DNA of 51,958 nucleotides from NCBI GenBank assembly GCA_018400955.1, contig JAGYLH010000011.1, forward strand, positions 1 through 51,958, read 5' to 3'. Positions within the stretch are counted from its first letter, which is position 1; each line of letters begins with the position of its first letter. Source of the DNA: Bacteroidales bacterium. GTDB lineage: Bacteria; Bacteroidota; Bacteroidia; Bacteroidales; F082. Below, in pieces: positions 28,834 through 38,900 of the stretch. The position numbers and the translations under genes were made by a program. Below the pieces are notes generated by a model. It saw only the letters and a list, made by a program, of their open reading frames with translations, did not search any database and was not told the origin of the DNA.

Positions 28834-29826
28834 ATGAAAAAATCACACCGCAGCTTGCTTATCAAAATTGCAGGGTCCTTACTAATTCTGTATGTCCTTT
28901 TTCGTTTGATCGATTTTGACAGCGAAACTTTCACAACTGTTTTGAAGGATTTGCACCCAGGCTACTATTTGCTTTCGTTGGCCGGCGTAGTGATTGTGCT
29001 GGCCATCAAGAGTTTTCGCTGGCACAGGATTATCAAAAATGAAGGCCATAACTACCCGCCCCTAAAAGCTTTTGGTGCCTATATGGCATCCTTCACCATA
29101 GGAGTGATTACGCCGGGACGCATCGGCGAAATCGCCCGCTTGTATTACCTCAGGCAATCGTGCGAACTGTCCTTTTTACCTGCTTTTCGTACCATTGTCA
29201 CGGACAGGATTTTCGATCTCGGTGTTTTGATAATGCTTGGCATGGCTGCCTTGTTACACTTCAGCGGACTAGATGGCGGAAATGCGTATTTGGCTGTATT
29301 GACAGGTATTGTGCTGTTTTTTACCACGTTGCTCCTGGGAGTTTTCTTGCTAAAACTACTGTTGAGAAGCACTGCTTTCGGGCAATTTGGTTTTTTTCAA
29401 TTTGTCCGCGACAGTTTACTGCAAGCTGTTGATCGCCGTGCCTTGCCCTTGTGGCTGATTACCCTGGCCGCGTATATGGCTTTTTACCTCGCCATTGATT
29501 TAATTTTTCTTTCGCTGGGAATCGATATTCGTATTGTTGATATTGCACTGGTTTTAAGTGTGGTGGGACTGGCTACCATCTTACCCATTTCCTGGGCAGG
29601 TTTTGGCACCAGGGAGATTAGTCTGGTTTATTTGCTCGCCTTTTATGATATTCCGGCAGAAGTTGCACTTTCGTTTTCCCTGCTTCAATTTGGTGCATTT
29701 TTCCTGTGGGGAAGCCTCATCGGGCTGGTATTCTGGCTGTTGATGCCTATCACCATGGAGCAAATCAAAACCGACAGCCAGGCACTGAAAGCATTGCTAA
29801 AAGGCAGTAAGAATAAAACAGTCTGA
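28834..29826 (+). CDS. Flippase-like membrane protein (LPG synthase TM / UPF0104 family)
   Basis: A 330-residue protein with about eight membrane spans and the family's patterns: an early KSFRWHRII loop, then FTIGVITPGRIGEIARLYYLR, FRTIVTDRIFDLG and PISWAGFGTREISLVYLL. These lysylphosphatidylglycerol-synthase-like membrane domains occur alone near glycan genes and are thought to help move or modify polyprenyl-linked sugars or lipids. It is co-directional with the FrhB gene (8-bp gap) and convergent with the GT2 fusion gene. Confidence 0.85.
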   Translation: MKKSHRSLLIKIAGSLLILYVLFRLIDFDSETFTTVLKDLHPGYYLLSLAGVVIVLAIKSFRWHRIIKNEGHNYPPLKAFGAYMASFTIGVITPGRIGEIARLYYLRQSCELSFLPAFRTIVTDRIFDLGVLIMLGMAALLHFSGLDGGNAYLAVLTGIVLFFTTLLLGVFLLKLLLRSTAFGQFGFFQFVRDSLLQAVDRRALPLWLITLAAYMAFYLAIDLIFLSLGIDIRIVDIALVLSVVGLATILPISWAGFGTREISLVYLLAFYDIPAEVALSFSLLQFGAFFLWGSLIGLVFWLLMPITMEQIKTDSQALKALLKGSKNKTV

Positions 29827-29848
29827 TGCAGATTTATTTGCCACTGCC

Positions 29849-32005
29849 CTATTCACCACCAATATACTCAAAAACATAAACTTCATAATTGTATCCACCC
29901 AGCACCTGGAATGGATGTACAGGTTTGAAAACCCCAAGGGTTTCAAAATTGCCACTTTCCTGAATTCTCTCAAGCGGCAAGCCACCTTCGTTTGGGCCAA
30001 AATGGGCATCCCAGACTAAAATACCTCCGGCTTTCATTTTATTGCCAGGTTTTCCCCTATCAGGAACCTCTTCACGGATGCGACTCTGGTCGTGGGGGTC
30101 GATACCAAGCATAAAAAATACATTCGGATTGTAAAAGTATATCATCCTTTCGTCAAGTCCCTTGTCAGCAATAAAATCGCAGGCCTGTTTGATAACAGCA
30201 TTCGTGGCCTGCATGGGGACGGGCAGCCTATAAATGGCAAAAGCTGTAATAACAACCAGGCACAAGGCAACACCTTTTAGTAAATAGGCTAAATGATGCT
30301 GGCCAAGCGACATATAGTGTTCAATGGTGTTGTATCCCTTCAGGCTGAGGAAAACAAAAGGAGGCACGACCAATATCATAAAACGATCGAGTGCCAGGGC
30401 CCCGGTACCCATATACCAAGCCAGGGAATGAAAGGCGAGCACCCCGAAAAAGCTGAGAAAAATCAATACAAACTCATCAATATGCTGCTTCTTTAAAGAA
30501 AAACGGGATTGGAAAAGTTCGTAAATAAGCTTTATCAGGCCAGGCACAAAAAAGAGCGTTAACGGAATACCCCATATTAATTTGGCCCTGGCCACATAAT
30601 ATATCAGGCTTCCACTACCGTAAATATCTGCCGATTTTGAAGAATAGGGAAATTGGTTTACAATCCACAGGTAATCCCCAAAAAACCAGCCTCCCACAAG
30701 GGTATATAGTGCTGTTCCTGTAAACAAGGCGGGAAAAGCCAGCCACTGTCTGCGCAATAAAAACATAAGCCCAAACAAGGGAAGGATAAACATACCCTCG
30801 GTGCGCACAAAAGGCAGGAAGGAAATCGCTATAGCTGCCCAAACATAATTTTTACGGAAGTAAAGCCATAAACCAAAAGCCAGCAAAAAGGCTCCTGTAA
30901 TCTCTGTCATCGCACTTGGTATCAAAGCAGCAAAAACAGGGGCAAATAACACAAAAGGAATGGCCATCCAGGCATTGTCGAGCTTTTGCCTGATGGCCAG
31001 CCGCCAGCTAAACAAGGCGGCTAGCAAAGCGGCCAGCAGGTTATAGAATTTGGCACCCAAATAGCCCATCTGACTGAAGGGTGCACTCAAGAGTGTAAAA
31101 ACCGGCTTGCCCCAGTGGTCGAAAAAAAAGCGCGGATAGTCGAAGGCATAACGCGACAAACGATAATGGTGCAAATCGTCGCCACCACCATACGAATCTT
31201 TCGACAACCATGAAATAATTCCAAAAACAACGCCAAGCATAACAAGCAGTGCCCACCCTATCCATTTGTTGAATTGTCTTGGCGGGTGCAGCTTGCGGCG
31301 GTTGTATTTCAGGATGCAATAAATGGCCTTGAAGCCATCTTTCCAGTTTATTTTCTTGCCCTCTTTGTAGGTGCGTCCGTGATAGGAAATTCCCACTTCA
31401 TAAATACGGATGCCCGGTACCCTCGATATTTTGGCCGTGATTTCAGGTTCAATGCCAAAGCGGTTTTCACACAATGGCAATTGCTGAATGATGCTCGTGC
31501 GAAACACTTTGTAGCCGGTTTCCATATCTGTAAGGTTCAGATTGGTGAATGAATTTGACAAAGCTGTAAGGAATCTGTTGCCAATGGAATGCCAGAAAAA
31601 CAACATACGGTGCGGGTTTCCTCCGGCAAAACGCGAACCATACACTACATCAGCCTTGTCTTCGATTAGCGGGGCCAGCAAATTGGGATAGTCGCGTGGA
31701 TCATATTCGTGGTCGGCGTCCTGAATGAGCAAAAACTCACCCTTCGCCTTGGCTATACCTTGCCTGATGGCATAACCCTTTCCCCGATTGGGGCAAGATT
31801 CAATCAGCTGAACCGGCAGGGCGGGATTTTGTGCCATATAGCTTTTAACAAGCTGCAAAGTGTTGTCGGTTGAGCAATCATCAAAAATAATTACCTCAGC
31901 AGCTATATGATTACTTTTCAGGCTATTTTCAATATTCACCAGCACATCGGACAGATGCGCTGACTCGTTGTAAGCAGGTATGATAATGCTTAGCAAGGGC
32001 TTCAT
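29849..32005 (-). CDS. GT2 glycosyltransferase fused to a GT-C-like membrane domain
   Basis: A 718-residue two-part enzyme. Residues 1-235 are a dolichol-phosphate-mannose-synthase-like GT2 domain: SIIIPAYNES, FDDCSTDNT, QDADHEYDP (the metal-binding acidic motif), YGSRF, DMETGYKVFR and GIEPEITAKI. Residues of about 250-600 hold roughly ten membrane spans with acidic loops (SKDSYGGGDDLHHYRLSRY near the first outer loop) as in GT-C enzymes. A soluble tail of about 110 residues follows. The fusion suggests one protein that loads a sugar onto polyprenyl phosphate inside and uses it outside; that coupling is inference. Substrate unknown. Confidence 0.83.
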   Translation of the reverse strand: MKPLLSIIIPAYNESAHLSDVLVNIENSLKSNHIAAEVIIFDDCSTDNTLQLVKSYMAQNPALPVQLIESCPNRGKGYAIRQGIAKAKGEFLLIQDADHEYDPRDYPNLLAPLIEDKADVVYGSRFAGGNPHRMLFFWHSIGNRFLTALSNSFTNLNLTDMETGYKVFRTSIIQQLPLCENRFGIEPEITAKISRVPGIRIYEVGISYHGRTYKEGKKINWKDGFKAIYCILKYNRRKLHPPRQFNKWIGWALLVMLGVVFGIISWLSKDSYGGGDDLHHYRLSRYAFDYPRFFFDHWGKPVFTLLSAPFSQMGYLGAKFYNLLAALLAALFSWRLAIRQKLDNAWMAIPFVLFAPVFAALIPSAMTEITGAFLLAFGLWLYFRKNYVWAAIAISFLPFVRTEGMFILPLFGLMFLLRRQWLAFPALFTGTALYTLVGGWFFGDYLWIVNQFPYSSKSADIYGSGSLIYYVARAKLIWGIPLTLFFVPGLIKLIYELFQSRFSLKKQHIDEFVLIFLSFFGVLAFHSLAWYMGTGALALDRFMILVVPPFVFLSLKGYNTIEHYMSLGQHHLAYLLKGVALCLVVITAFAIYRLPVPMQATNAVIKQACDFIADKGLDERMIYFYNPNVFFMLGIDPHDQSRIREEVPDRGKPGNKMKAGGILVWDAHFGPNEGGLPLERIQESGNFETLGVFKPVHPFQVLGGYNYEVYVFEYIGGE

Positions 32006-32170
32006 GGTTTTTGATTAAAATTAAAACGCAAACTTAGACTATGCACATCAATTATTCAATGGAATGTTGTCTCTTTTTAAAAAAAATCTGTTAAACCATA
32101 AAATTAATATCTTGGTCAATTCCTAAATCAATATCTTGTTGCATCTTTGTCCTATGCACATATCATTGAA

Positions 32171-34045
32171 ATGAAACTACCACTAAAAAAAACCTACAAA
32201 GGAATTAAGAATCGATTGTTATCTGTTTCAATTGGCTCTAAAACTGTAATATACCTAATAATCATCGTGGCAAGCTGGGTGAATTTCAACAACAGCATCT
32301 GGAACAAACCCAACGGGGTGGTCCACAATGATATTATCAGCTATTACAGCTATTTGCCTGCCTTATTTATCCACAACGATTTGAGTTTTTCTTATGTGGA
32401 TGATGACCCAAAGTTTTTTGCAGGCAAGTTTTACGATTATTTCACCGAAGATGGCAGGCGATACCAAAAGATGACCATGGGACTTTCGGTTTTGTATAGT
32501 CCGTTTTTCATGATGGGACACCTTACAGCCTGGCTCAGCAATGCCGAAATGAATGGCTATTCAACACCCTATATGTTTTTTTTGGCCTTTAGCTCTCTGG
32601 CCTATTTGGTTTTAGGCTTGTTTATACTCCGGCGGCTGTTATTACGCTATTTCAGCGATGGCATCATTGCCCTGGTGTTGCTGCTTATAGTAATGGGCAC
32701 CAATATGTTATATTATGCCACCTTGCAGGCGGCCATGCCCCATGTTTACAATTTCAGCCTGTTTGCCCTCTTTATCTGGCTAACTATCCGTTGGCACGAA
32801 AAACCGAATTGGCTCAACTCCATTTGGATTGGATTAGTAATAGGATTGATTGGCTTAATCAGGCCTACGAATAGCATCCTTGTACTCTTCTTTTTGTTTT
32901 TTAACGTTTACAGCATCAATAGCTTCAAAAATAAATTAATGCTTTTGCTAAAAAACCCTTTACAATTGTTGCTGATGGTGCTCCTTGGTTTTTTGGTGGT
33001 GGTGCCTCAGCTGCTTTTCTGGAAAAACAATACAGGGCAATGGGTGTATTATTCCTACGACCAGGAAGGCTTTTTCTTTAACAATCCCCAAATACTAAGT
33101 GGTTTGTTCAGCTACCGCAAAGGCTGGCTGCTCTATACACCGCTAATGATTTTTGCACTGATAGGTATTGCCTATTTACCCAAATGGCGAAAAAGTTTCT
33201 TTTTGCCTATATTGATTTTTACCACAGCAAATATTTACATCGTTTATTCATGGTGGAGCTGGTGGTATGGTGGCAGTTTTGGTTCGCGGCCCATGATTGA
33301 CTCCTATGCGCTGATGGCCATTCCTATGGCAGTTTTTATTCAGCATTTTAGCAGCAAAAGCTTGCTCATCAAACGTTTTTTGTATAGCGTTTTGTTGTTG
33401 CTGATGATGTTCAACATTTACCAGACAACGCAGTATAAATATGGCATCATCCACCACGATGAAATGTCGAAGGCAGCTTATTGGCATATTTTTGGTAAGA
33501 AATCGGCCGACCTTGATCTTTACGATAAGCTGGAACCGATAGATATTGACCTGGCCATGCAGGGTATATACCAAACAAAGCTTAAAATAAAGCCTTCCAT
33601 ACGGCAAAAGGCGTTTACTTCTTTCGAAACACTCACAAAGGACAGCACACATTTTTTGTCGGAAGACCGCCATTTTCACTTCCGTCGAGGAAAAAGCCAG
33701 TATTTTGAAATTGTTCGCAGTGGGCAGGCATCCATGCAATTGGATAAGGAATACGCTTTTGGGGCCACCATCGATTTTTATGTATATCCCAATGATGAAT
33801 ACCAGGTGGAAGTTTGGAAATATCCCGCCAGTTCGCGGGCTTCAATTGTTTTGGCTGCCACCACAGCCGAAGAATTTTACCGCACACAGGAAATCCCCGA
33901 CAGCATAAGTGCCGATGGCTGGGGCCGATTGCGTTTCACAGCAAAAATACCCAACGTAATAGATGGTAAATACAGGCTTTACATCTGGAACAAGGCAGGA
34001 GAAGATGTGTATATAGATGATTTGCTGATTGAACGGATCAAATAG
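32171..34045 (+). CDS. Large membrane protein, probably glycosyltransferase-like, with C-terminal outer domain
   Basis: 624 residues from ATG 32171. A TTG 24 bp upstream is open but overlaps a CATCTTTG -7-like element, so I prefer the ATG. About ten membrane spans fill residues 30-425. The first outer loop has GVVHNDIISYYSYLPALF, typical of GT-C-like proteins with a conserved acidic residue, and later SWWSWWYGGSFGSRPMID. The last 190 residues are soluble and beta-rich, possibly a carbohydrate-binding-like sandwich. Two related genes nearby suggest a joint role in surface glycan or glycolipid synthesis. The 3' end and terminator are duplicated at 34559-34628. Confidence 0.7.
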   Translation: MKLPLKKTYKGIKNRLLSVSIGSKTVIYLIIIVASWVNFNNSIWNKPNGVVHNDIISYYSYLPALFIHNDLSFSYVDDDPKFFAGKFYDYFTEDGRRYQKMTMGLSVLYSPFFMMGHLTAWLSNAEMNGYSTPYMFFLAFSSLAYLVLGLFILRRLLLRYFSDGIIALVLLLIVMGTNMLYYATLQAAMPHVYNFSLFALFIWLTIRWHEKPNWLNSIWIGLVIGLIGLIRPTNSILVLFFLFFNVYSINSFKNKLMLLLKNPLQLLLMVLLGFLVVVPQLLFWKNNTGQWVYYSYDQEGFFFNNPQILSGLFSYRKGWLLYTPLMIFALIGIAYLPKWRKSFFLPILIFTTANIYIVYSWWSWWYGGSFGSRPMIDSYALMAIPMAVFIQHFSSKSLLIKRFLYSVLLLLMMFNIYQTTQYKYGIIHHDEMSKAAYWHIFGKKSADLDLYDKLEPIDIDLAMQGIYQTKLKIKPSIRQKAFTSFETLTKDSTHFLSEDRHFHFRRGKSQYFEIVRSGQASMQLDKEYAFGATIDFYVYPNDEYQVEVWKYPASSRASIVLAATTAEEFYRTQEIPDSISADGWGRLRFTAKIPNVIDGKYRLYIWNKAGEDVYIDDLLIERIK

Positions 34046-34091
34046 CCAGCAATAAAAAAAAGCTGACAGCATAACCATCAGCATCTTTGAA
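34021..34091 (+). repeat. Gene 3'-end repeat, original copy
   Basis: The last codons (LLIERIK, stop), an A-run and a small hairpin (GCTGA/TCAGC). This 71-bp stretch recurs at 34559-34628 with about eight mismatches and one gap. Confidence 0.85.
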
Positions 34092-34093
34092 CT

Positions 34094-34131
34094 AATCACC
34101 TCGGATTAAGTATCCAAGGTGATTCTTTTTT
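34094..34131 (+). terminator. Strong rho-independent terminator
   Basis: AATCACCT-c-GGAT pairs with ATCC-a-AGGTGATT around a five-base loop (34094-34124), then CTTTTTT. It ends the transcript of the upstream membrane-protein gene. Confidence 0.85.
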
Positions 34132-34136
34132 ACATA

Positions 34137-34356
34137 CGACTCCGCTGGAGTCGGAATAGGTGATGTTTCGATTTTTATAAATATTTGACTCCGCTGGAGT
34201 CATGAACTTTAGAAAATAGTTTAACAAAAAAATCACCGCTATTAGATAGCCATTTATTATAATACTTTCATAATCAATTTATATCCCTTCAATCCCAGAG
34301 GGATTGCATATGTATAGCAAACAAAAAAAATCAATTAAACGACTCCATAGGAGTCG
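34137..34356. repeat. Phased array of five mini-hairpins, locus 2
   Basis: Palindromes with three-base loops at 34137-34153 (CGACTCC-GCT-GGAGTCG), 34186-34202 (TGACTCC-GCT-GGAGTCA), 34238-34250 (GCTAT-TAG-ATAGC), 34290-34306 (CAATCCC-AGA-GGGATTG) and 34340-34356 (CGACTCC-ATA-GGAGTCG). Centres near 34145, 34194, 34244, 34298 and 34348 give spacings of 49, 50, 54 and 50 bp. Stem changes are compensated on the other arm. The first spacer, read in reverse (ATATTTATAAAAATCGA), resembles the spacer after 883 in array 1 (ATATTTATAGAAATCGA), so the two arrays share a repeat unit of about 50 bp, not just the palindromes. Confidence 0.85.
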
Positions 34357-34558
34357 AATATTGAATCTATCACTGGCTTTTGGAAATAAATGTAGTCTTG
34401 ATAAATATGATACCCGATATTAGCATATGCTTTTCTTGATCGCAGCCATATTTATCGTAGCCTGACCCAAGTATCAAATGCTTGAAAATCAAATCGCTTA
34501 AATTCAATAATTAGGATCTGAGTAAGACAAGCTCTGGCACAGAATAGGACATCGGCAA

Positions 34559-34628
34559 TTTGCTGATTGAGCGGATCAAATAGCAGGCAACAAAAAAAGC
34601 TGACAGGATTACTATCAGCTTCTTTGAA
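34559..34628 (+). repeat. Gene 3'-end repeat, second copy
   Basis: About 87 percent match to 34021-34091, including the LLIERIK codons and stop, with no reading frame upstream. Its hairpin serves as the terminator of the opposite porV gene. Confidence 0.85.
34592..34621 (-). terminator. Terminator of porV
   Basis: On the minus strand AAGCTGA (34621-34615) pairs with TCAGCTT (34603-34597) and is followed by a seven-T run. It is 25 bp past the porV stop codon and lies inside the duplicated 3'-end segment. Confidence 0.75.
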
Positions 34629-34646
34629 ATATTTTTGGGATTCAAA

Positions 34647-35867
34647 CTATCTGTTGGAGAAAGCATCCATATCAAATACCAGCGCGAACCGTATGGTATT
34701 CCCTAATGGATTGTTGCGTGTATCAACAGGAATCAGGTAGCTGAAATCGAGGCCAAACACATTGTAGCGCAAGCCGGCACCTAAGGTGAAGAACTTTCGG
34801 TTACCTTTGGTTTTGTCTTCGAAAAAGCCGCCACCGCGGATAGCAAACACTTCGTTGTACCAGTATTCAACACCCACTGCATAGCTTAATTCACTTATTT
34901 CTTCACCAAAACCACCCGGGGCATCATAAAATGATTGCAACATACCGGCTACTACGACAACTTCATTGTCCATGCCACTGGCAATTTCAAATTTGTCTGT
35001 CCCGGGAATAGGAATGGGGTTCCCCTGGTCATCACGCTTATAAAGCGGTGGTGTAGGCACCAGCAATTTATTGATATCAGCTGTAAAGGCGATAGAGTTA
35101 TAGTCGTCAATCTCGAGGTTCAGTGTTGGACCGAAACGCAGATTGGTCGGTATAAAGTCACGGCGGATACTCGTTCCGGAATAACCTATTTTATTTCCGA
35201 TATTGGAAATATTTATGCCCCATGCAAATTCAGCACCAATATCGCGGAACCATTCCACTTCCTTTTGCCAATAAACGGCCACATCAGCAGCAACAGATAT
35301 ACCTGCACGTGAGCCTTCCAATTGGCCAAGCGTAAGGTTTGAGTAAATAAACCTGGCAGCCACAGCACCCGACAAGTTGTCGGTAAGCATGCGTGAATAG
35401 GCTGCATCAATGGCAAATTCATTAGGCCTGTATGTTCCCAGGTCGCCTCCATTTACATCGGTAAATTGGATATCACCCAGTGTAAAAAACCGCAGAGTAG
35501 CTGCCACAGCCGACATATTGTCGATGCGGCTGGCAAAACTCAGGTAAGCCAGGTTCATATCGGGCACCAGGTTGCGCAACCAGGGGCTGTAAGCCAATCC
35601 CCAACTGATATCTTTGTCAAGGAATGCATACTTAGCAGGATTCCAGTGCATTGAGTTCACGTCTGCTGAGGTGGATACGCCGGCATCGCCCATAGCACCG
35701 GCACGGGCATCAGGCGATATCATCAAAAATGGAACTGCTGTTGTAATAACATTCAATCCCCCGCTCCTGCCGGCCAGATTTCCATAATTTGGATCGTCAT
35801 TACCCTGTCCCCAGGTTTGCAGCCCCCACATTACAAGCACTGCTAAGCTTATGATTTTTAACTTCAT
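34647..35867 (-). CDS. porV: T9SS outer-membrane shuttle protein PorV
   Basis: A 406-residue protein with a signal peptide (ending near GLQTWGQ) and an outer-membrane beta-barrel of the FadL-like kind. The N-terminal segment NVITTAVPFLMISPDARAG, then GAMGDAGVSTSADVNSMHWNPAKYAF, is the PorV signature. PorV takes cargo from the translocon and hands it to the PorU sortase at the outer surface. It lies downstream of two PorU-type genes on the same strand, a known association, and has its own -7 element and terminator. Confidence 0.9.
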   Translation of the reverse strand: MKLKIISLAVLVMWGLQTWGQGNDDPNYGNLAGRSGGLNVITTAVPFLMISPDARAGAMGDAGVSTSADVNSMHWNPAKYAFLDKDISWGLAYSPWLRNLVPDMNLAYLSFASRIDNMSAVAATLRFFTLGDIQFTDVNGGDLGTYRPNEFAIDAAYSRMLTDNLSGAVAARFIYSNLTLGQLEGSRAGISVAADVAVYWQKEVEWFRDIGAEFAWGINISNIGNKIGYSGTSIRRDFIPTNLRFGPTLNLEIDDYNSIAFTADINKLLVPTPPLYKRDDQGNPIPIPGTDKFEIASGMDNEVVVVAGMLQSFYDAPGGFGEEISELSYAVGVEYWYNEVFAIRGGGFFEDKTKGNRKFFTLGAGLRYNVFGLDFSYLIPVDTRNNPLGNTIRFALVFDMDAFSNR

Positions 35868-35899
35868 GTAGTAATTATCAGGTTTAGAAAAAAACGTTG

Positions 35900-35907
35900 C
35901 AAAACTA
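35900..35907 (-). promoter_or_regulatory. -7 element (TAGTTTTG) upstream of porV
   Basis: An exact TAnnTTTG match on the minus strand, 32 bp upstream of the porV start. A -33 TTTG is not evident. It suggests that porV can be expressed apart from the porU genes. Confidence 0.45.
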
Positions 35908-35967
35908 ACGATTTATTGTAAATTATATTGTTTCTTTAAAAATGTATCTCCCAAAAAAACATCTCAG

Positions 35968-38900
35968 CTAACGGGCTATCATAAGTTTCTGATGGGCGAT
36001 AATTTGTTTTCCTGTTTCGTCCGTAAGCTGAAAACGATAAACATACAAGCCTGAGGAGAGCAGTTGGCCGTTGGCATCCCTTCCATCCCAGTCGAGCGAT
36101 ACATATTGATTAAGCATTATCAGGTTTTTCGATTCAAGGCTTGTGACCAATTGGCCATCCATGCGAAATATATCAAGCTGCAGATCAACGGTCCCACCTA
36201 CTTTATTGTGTTCAAAAACAAAAGTTGTCCGATCGCTGAATGGGTTGGGTTTATTATGCAGTTTACTCAATATCAATTCGGCCTGATCGTCAATAACAAA
36301 AAACACCTCATGTTCAGACGAATTATTGTGCAGGTCCCAGGCTTTCAACTTGAAAGAATGTTCCCCGTTTTCGAGCCAGGGCAGTGTCAATTTCAATGTG
36401 CCACTTGTATAATTGTCAACATCTGGAACAAATTTATCATTCAGGTTGTAGGCCAAAGCAGTATTGTTATTCAAATAGCCCATCATATCGCGGCCTATAC
36501 CAACACCTAAATGGTTTACCCCTTGAGGGTCTGTAATTTGGGCAAAAACAACCACCTCGTTGCGGAGCAGGTCGCCGGATTCAAAATCAGGCCGGTTCAG
36601 ATACAAATCAATAGCAGGGCCCGTTTGGTCAAGGGCCACATCTTCTGCAAGGCCACCAATTGTTAGCCCGCTAAATTGCCCGGATGCATCGGCAAAAGTT
36701 ACCGTATCCACCGCATAATAGGATATGCGACCTGTGCCATATTGATAGGCGATGTCGCGCGGAACAGGGAAACTAAAGGAAAACAGGCCATCTTTTACAG
36801 TAACCTTACCAGAGTAAATAAGCCTGTCGTGGTAGCTGAAATTTGTCGGCTGACTGCTATTGCTGTTTCCCAGGGTGCGGTAAATGGTTTTTTTATCAAA
36901 GACTTTGGGGTACAAATACCCATTAAAATCCTGATCAATCAGCCCGTTGGCATGGGTTACTTTTCCACGCACATCAACCAGCATCAGGGCTTGGATGGTA
37001 TCCTGCCTGACTGAAACATCCACATTGTTAAAGCTGCTTGTTTCAATCCTCCGTTCAGGTGAAGCAGGCCTGAGGGCCGGATCGCCCAACAAAACAAAAT
37101 TATATACACTTGCGTTCGAGGGGCTCTTACTGATGCGCATGGCATCGCCCAGGCGATTGATTTCTGCCTTTTCCGAATTGAATAAAGCACCGTAAATTTT
37201 CCGGTTCAGGAAAAAATTTGAGTGAGCAAAAGCCAGTCTGGTGGTTGTCATCAAGGCAATGCCGCCTCCATTGGGATTGAGCACCAAGCGTTCGCCTGCC
37301 GAAACAAACTCTGGATTGTCGTAGCGACTGAACTCGCATGTAGCCGTAATAAAAAAGGGCATATTGTTGATATTATCCAGGCCCACAATATCCGGAATGG
37401 TCAAAACCCGTTCGTCTGCCAATCCATTCACACCACCATGACCTGTATAATTAATCAGCAGGGCTCCATTATTTATGCGGTCAACAAATGCCTTGTTGGC
37501 ATCGGGAAAACGATAACCACCGGCAACATTTTGCCTTGGATAGGCATCGAAGTATATTTTATTGATGTTTAAAATATTGCGTGCCGTATCAACAATTCGG
37601 GAGAGGGCTTCTGCCTGATCAAGGTGCAAATTATTATCTTCATCATCACCCACAAAAGCAATCACATTGCGCCAGTCGGCAGCAACAGCTTTAGAGGGAA
37701 TCATATAATGTTTTACTTTGCTAACAAGCAATTCTGCTTCTGCTGTGGTATTTACAGGAAAACGGCCAATGCCAATGTCGAGGGTACCTGCCATTAAATA
37801 GCCTTCTGTATAACCCATCAATCCAAAATAATCATCCGTAACCCAGCTCGCTGTTTCGCGCAGCGATTCCAGGGCCTGATAGGTAGGCACACGATTGGTA
37901 TTGTTGTGCACCCTGTCTTTATAATCATAGGAGGCATCTCCAAAAAGCAGGAGGTATTTCAGGTTTTGGTTGCTACGCAGGTAAACCATACGCACAAAAT
38001 CGCGCAGCGCAGTAATATCCGGGGCACCATTACCAAACTCATTATAAATCTCTTTCACATTCACAACCTTCACATCAAGCCCCTGGTGTTCAGTGTGAAA
38101 AGCTGCCAACTCATTGGCGCTTTCCGTAAATAGCGGGTCCGTAACAATCAGGTATTCCGCATCATGGATGGCATGCAAGTTTTGGTTGGGAATTTTTCTT
38201 GCCGAGGCGATCTCCATAATCTGGCTGTTATCAAACAGCAAATATTTGCGTACCACATCCGCTGTGTTGGCAACAAAAGAAATTCCACCTTCCACAGTGT
38301 TATATTGCTGGCTTGCAATATCCAATGGGTTGGTAACGTCCCAAAGCATAGCATCTTGCCCGTTTCCGCTGATCGTAAACCTGCTGATGCTTTCGGCGCC
38401 AAGCAGTTCAGGGTTGCTAAATGCAAACTGACCACCGCCAAAATGCAACTGGCACCAGGCATTGATACGGATATAGTTGAGCCAGCCCTGTGATCCATTG
38501 TCATTGGCAAAAAAGTTAACTCGTACATTCAGCTGTGGTTCGGATGCATTGAACTGGGCCATGCGGATGCTCTCGCGGGCATGCAACGATTCATTCGAAG
38601 TTACACGTCTGAGCAAAGTCAAATCAATCACTTGCTCTGCATTTACTTCAAGGTCGAAGTGCATGTCTTCAGTAACCGAACGACCTACAAAATGTGCTTG
38701 CAGATGTACCGGCATGTCAGGCAGCAAACCGGGGAAATCAAAACTCACATCAAGGGATGGTGATAGGACTGAAAATTGTTCGCCATACCACTCGCGTCCA
38801 GAAGCCAACAAATTGTTCAAATCATTTTCGTGATATTGATAGGCTAAATGACGGGTTACTTCAAAATCGACCGGGCCACTTGCCTGGGGTTTTTCCTCAA

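Noticed and set aside
29849..34045. Convergent and divergent glycosyltransferase genes as a mobile island
   Set aside because: No integrase, transposase, tRNA or inverted terminal repeats were seen; base composition does not stand out by eye.
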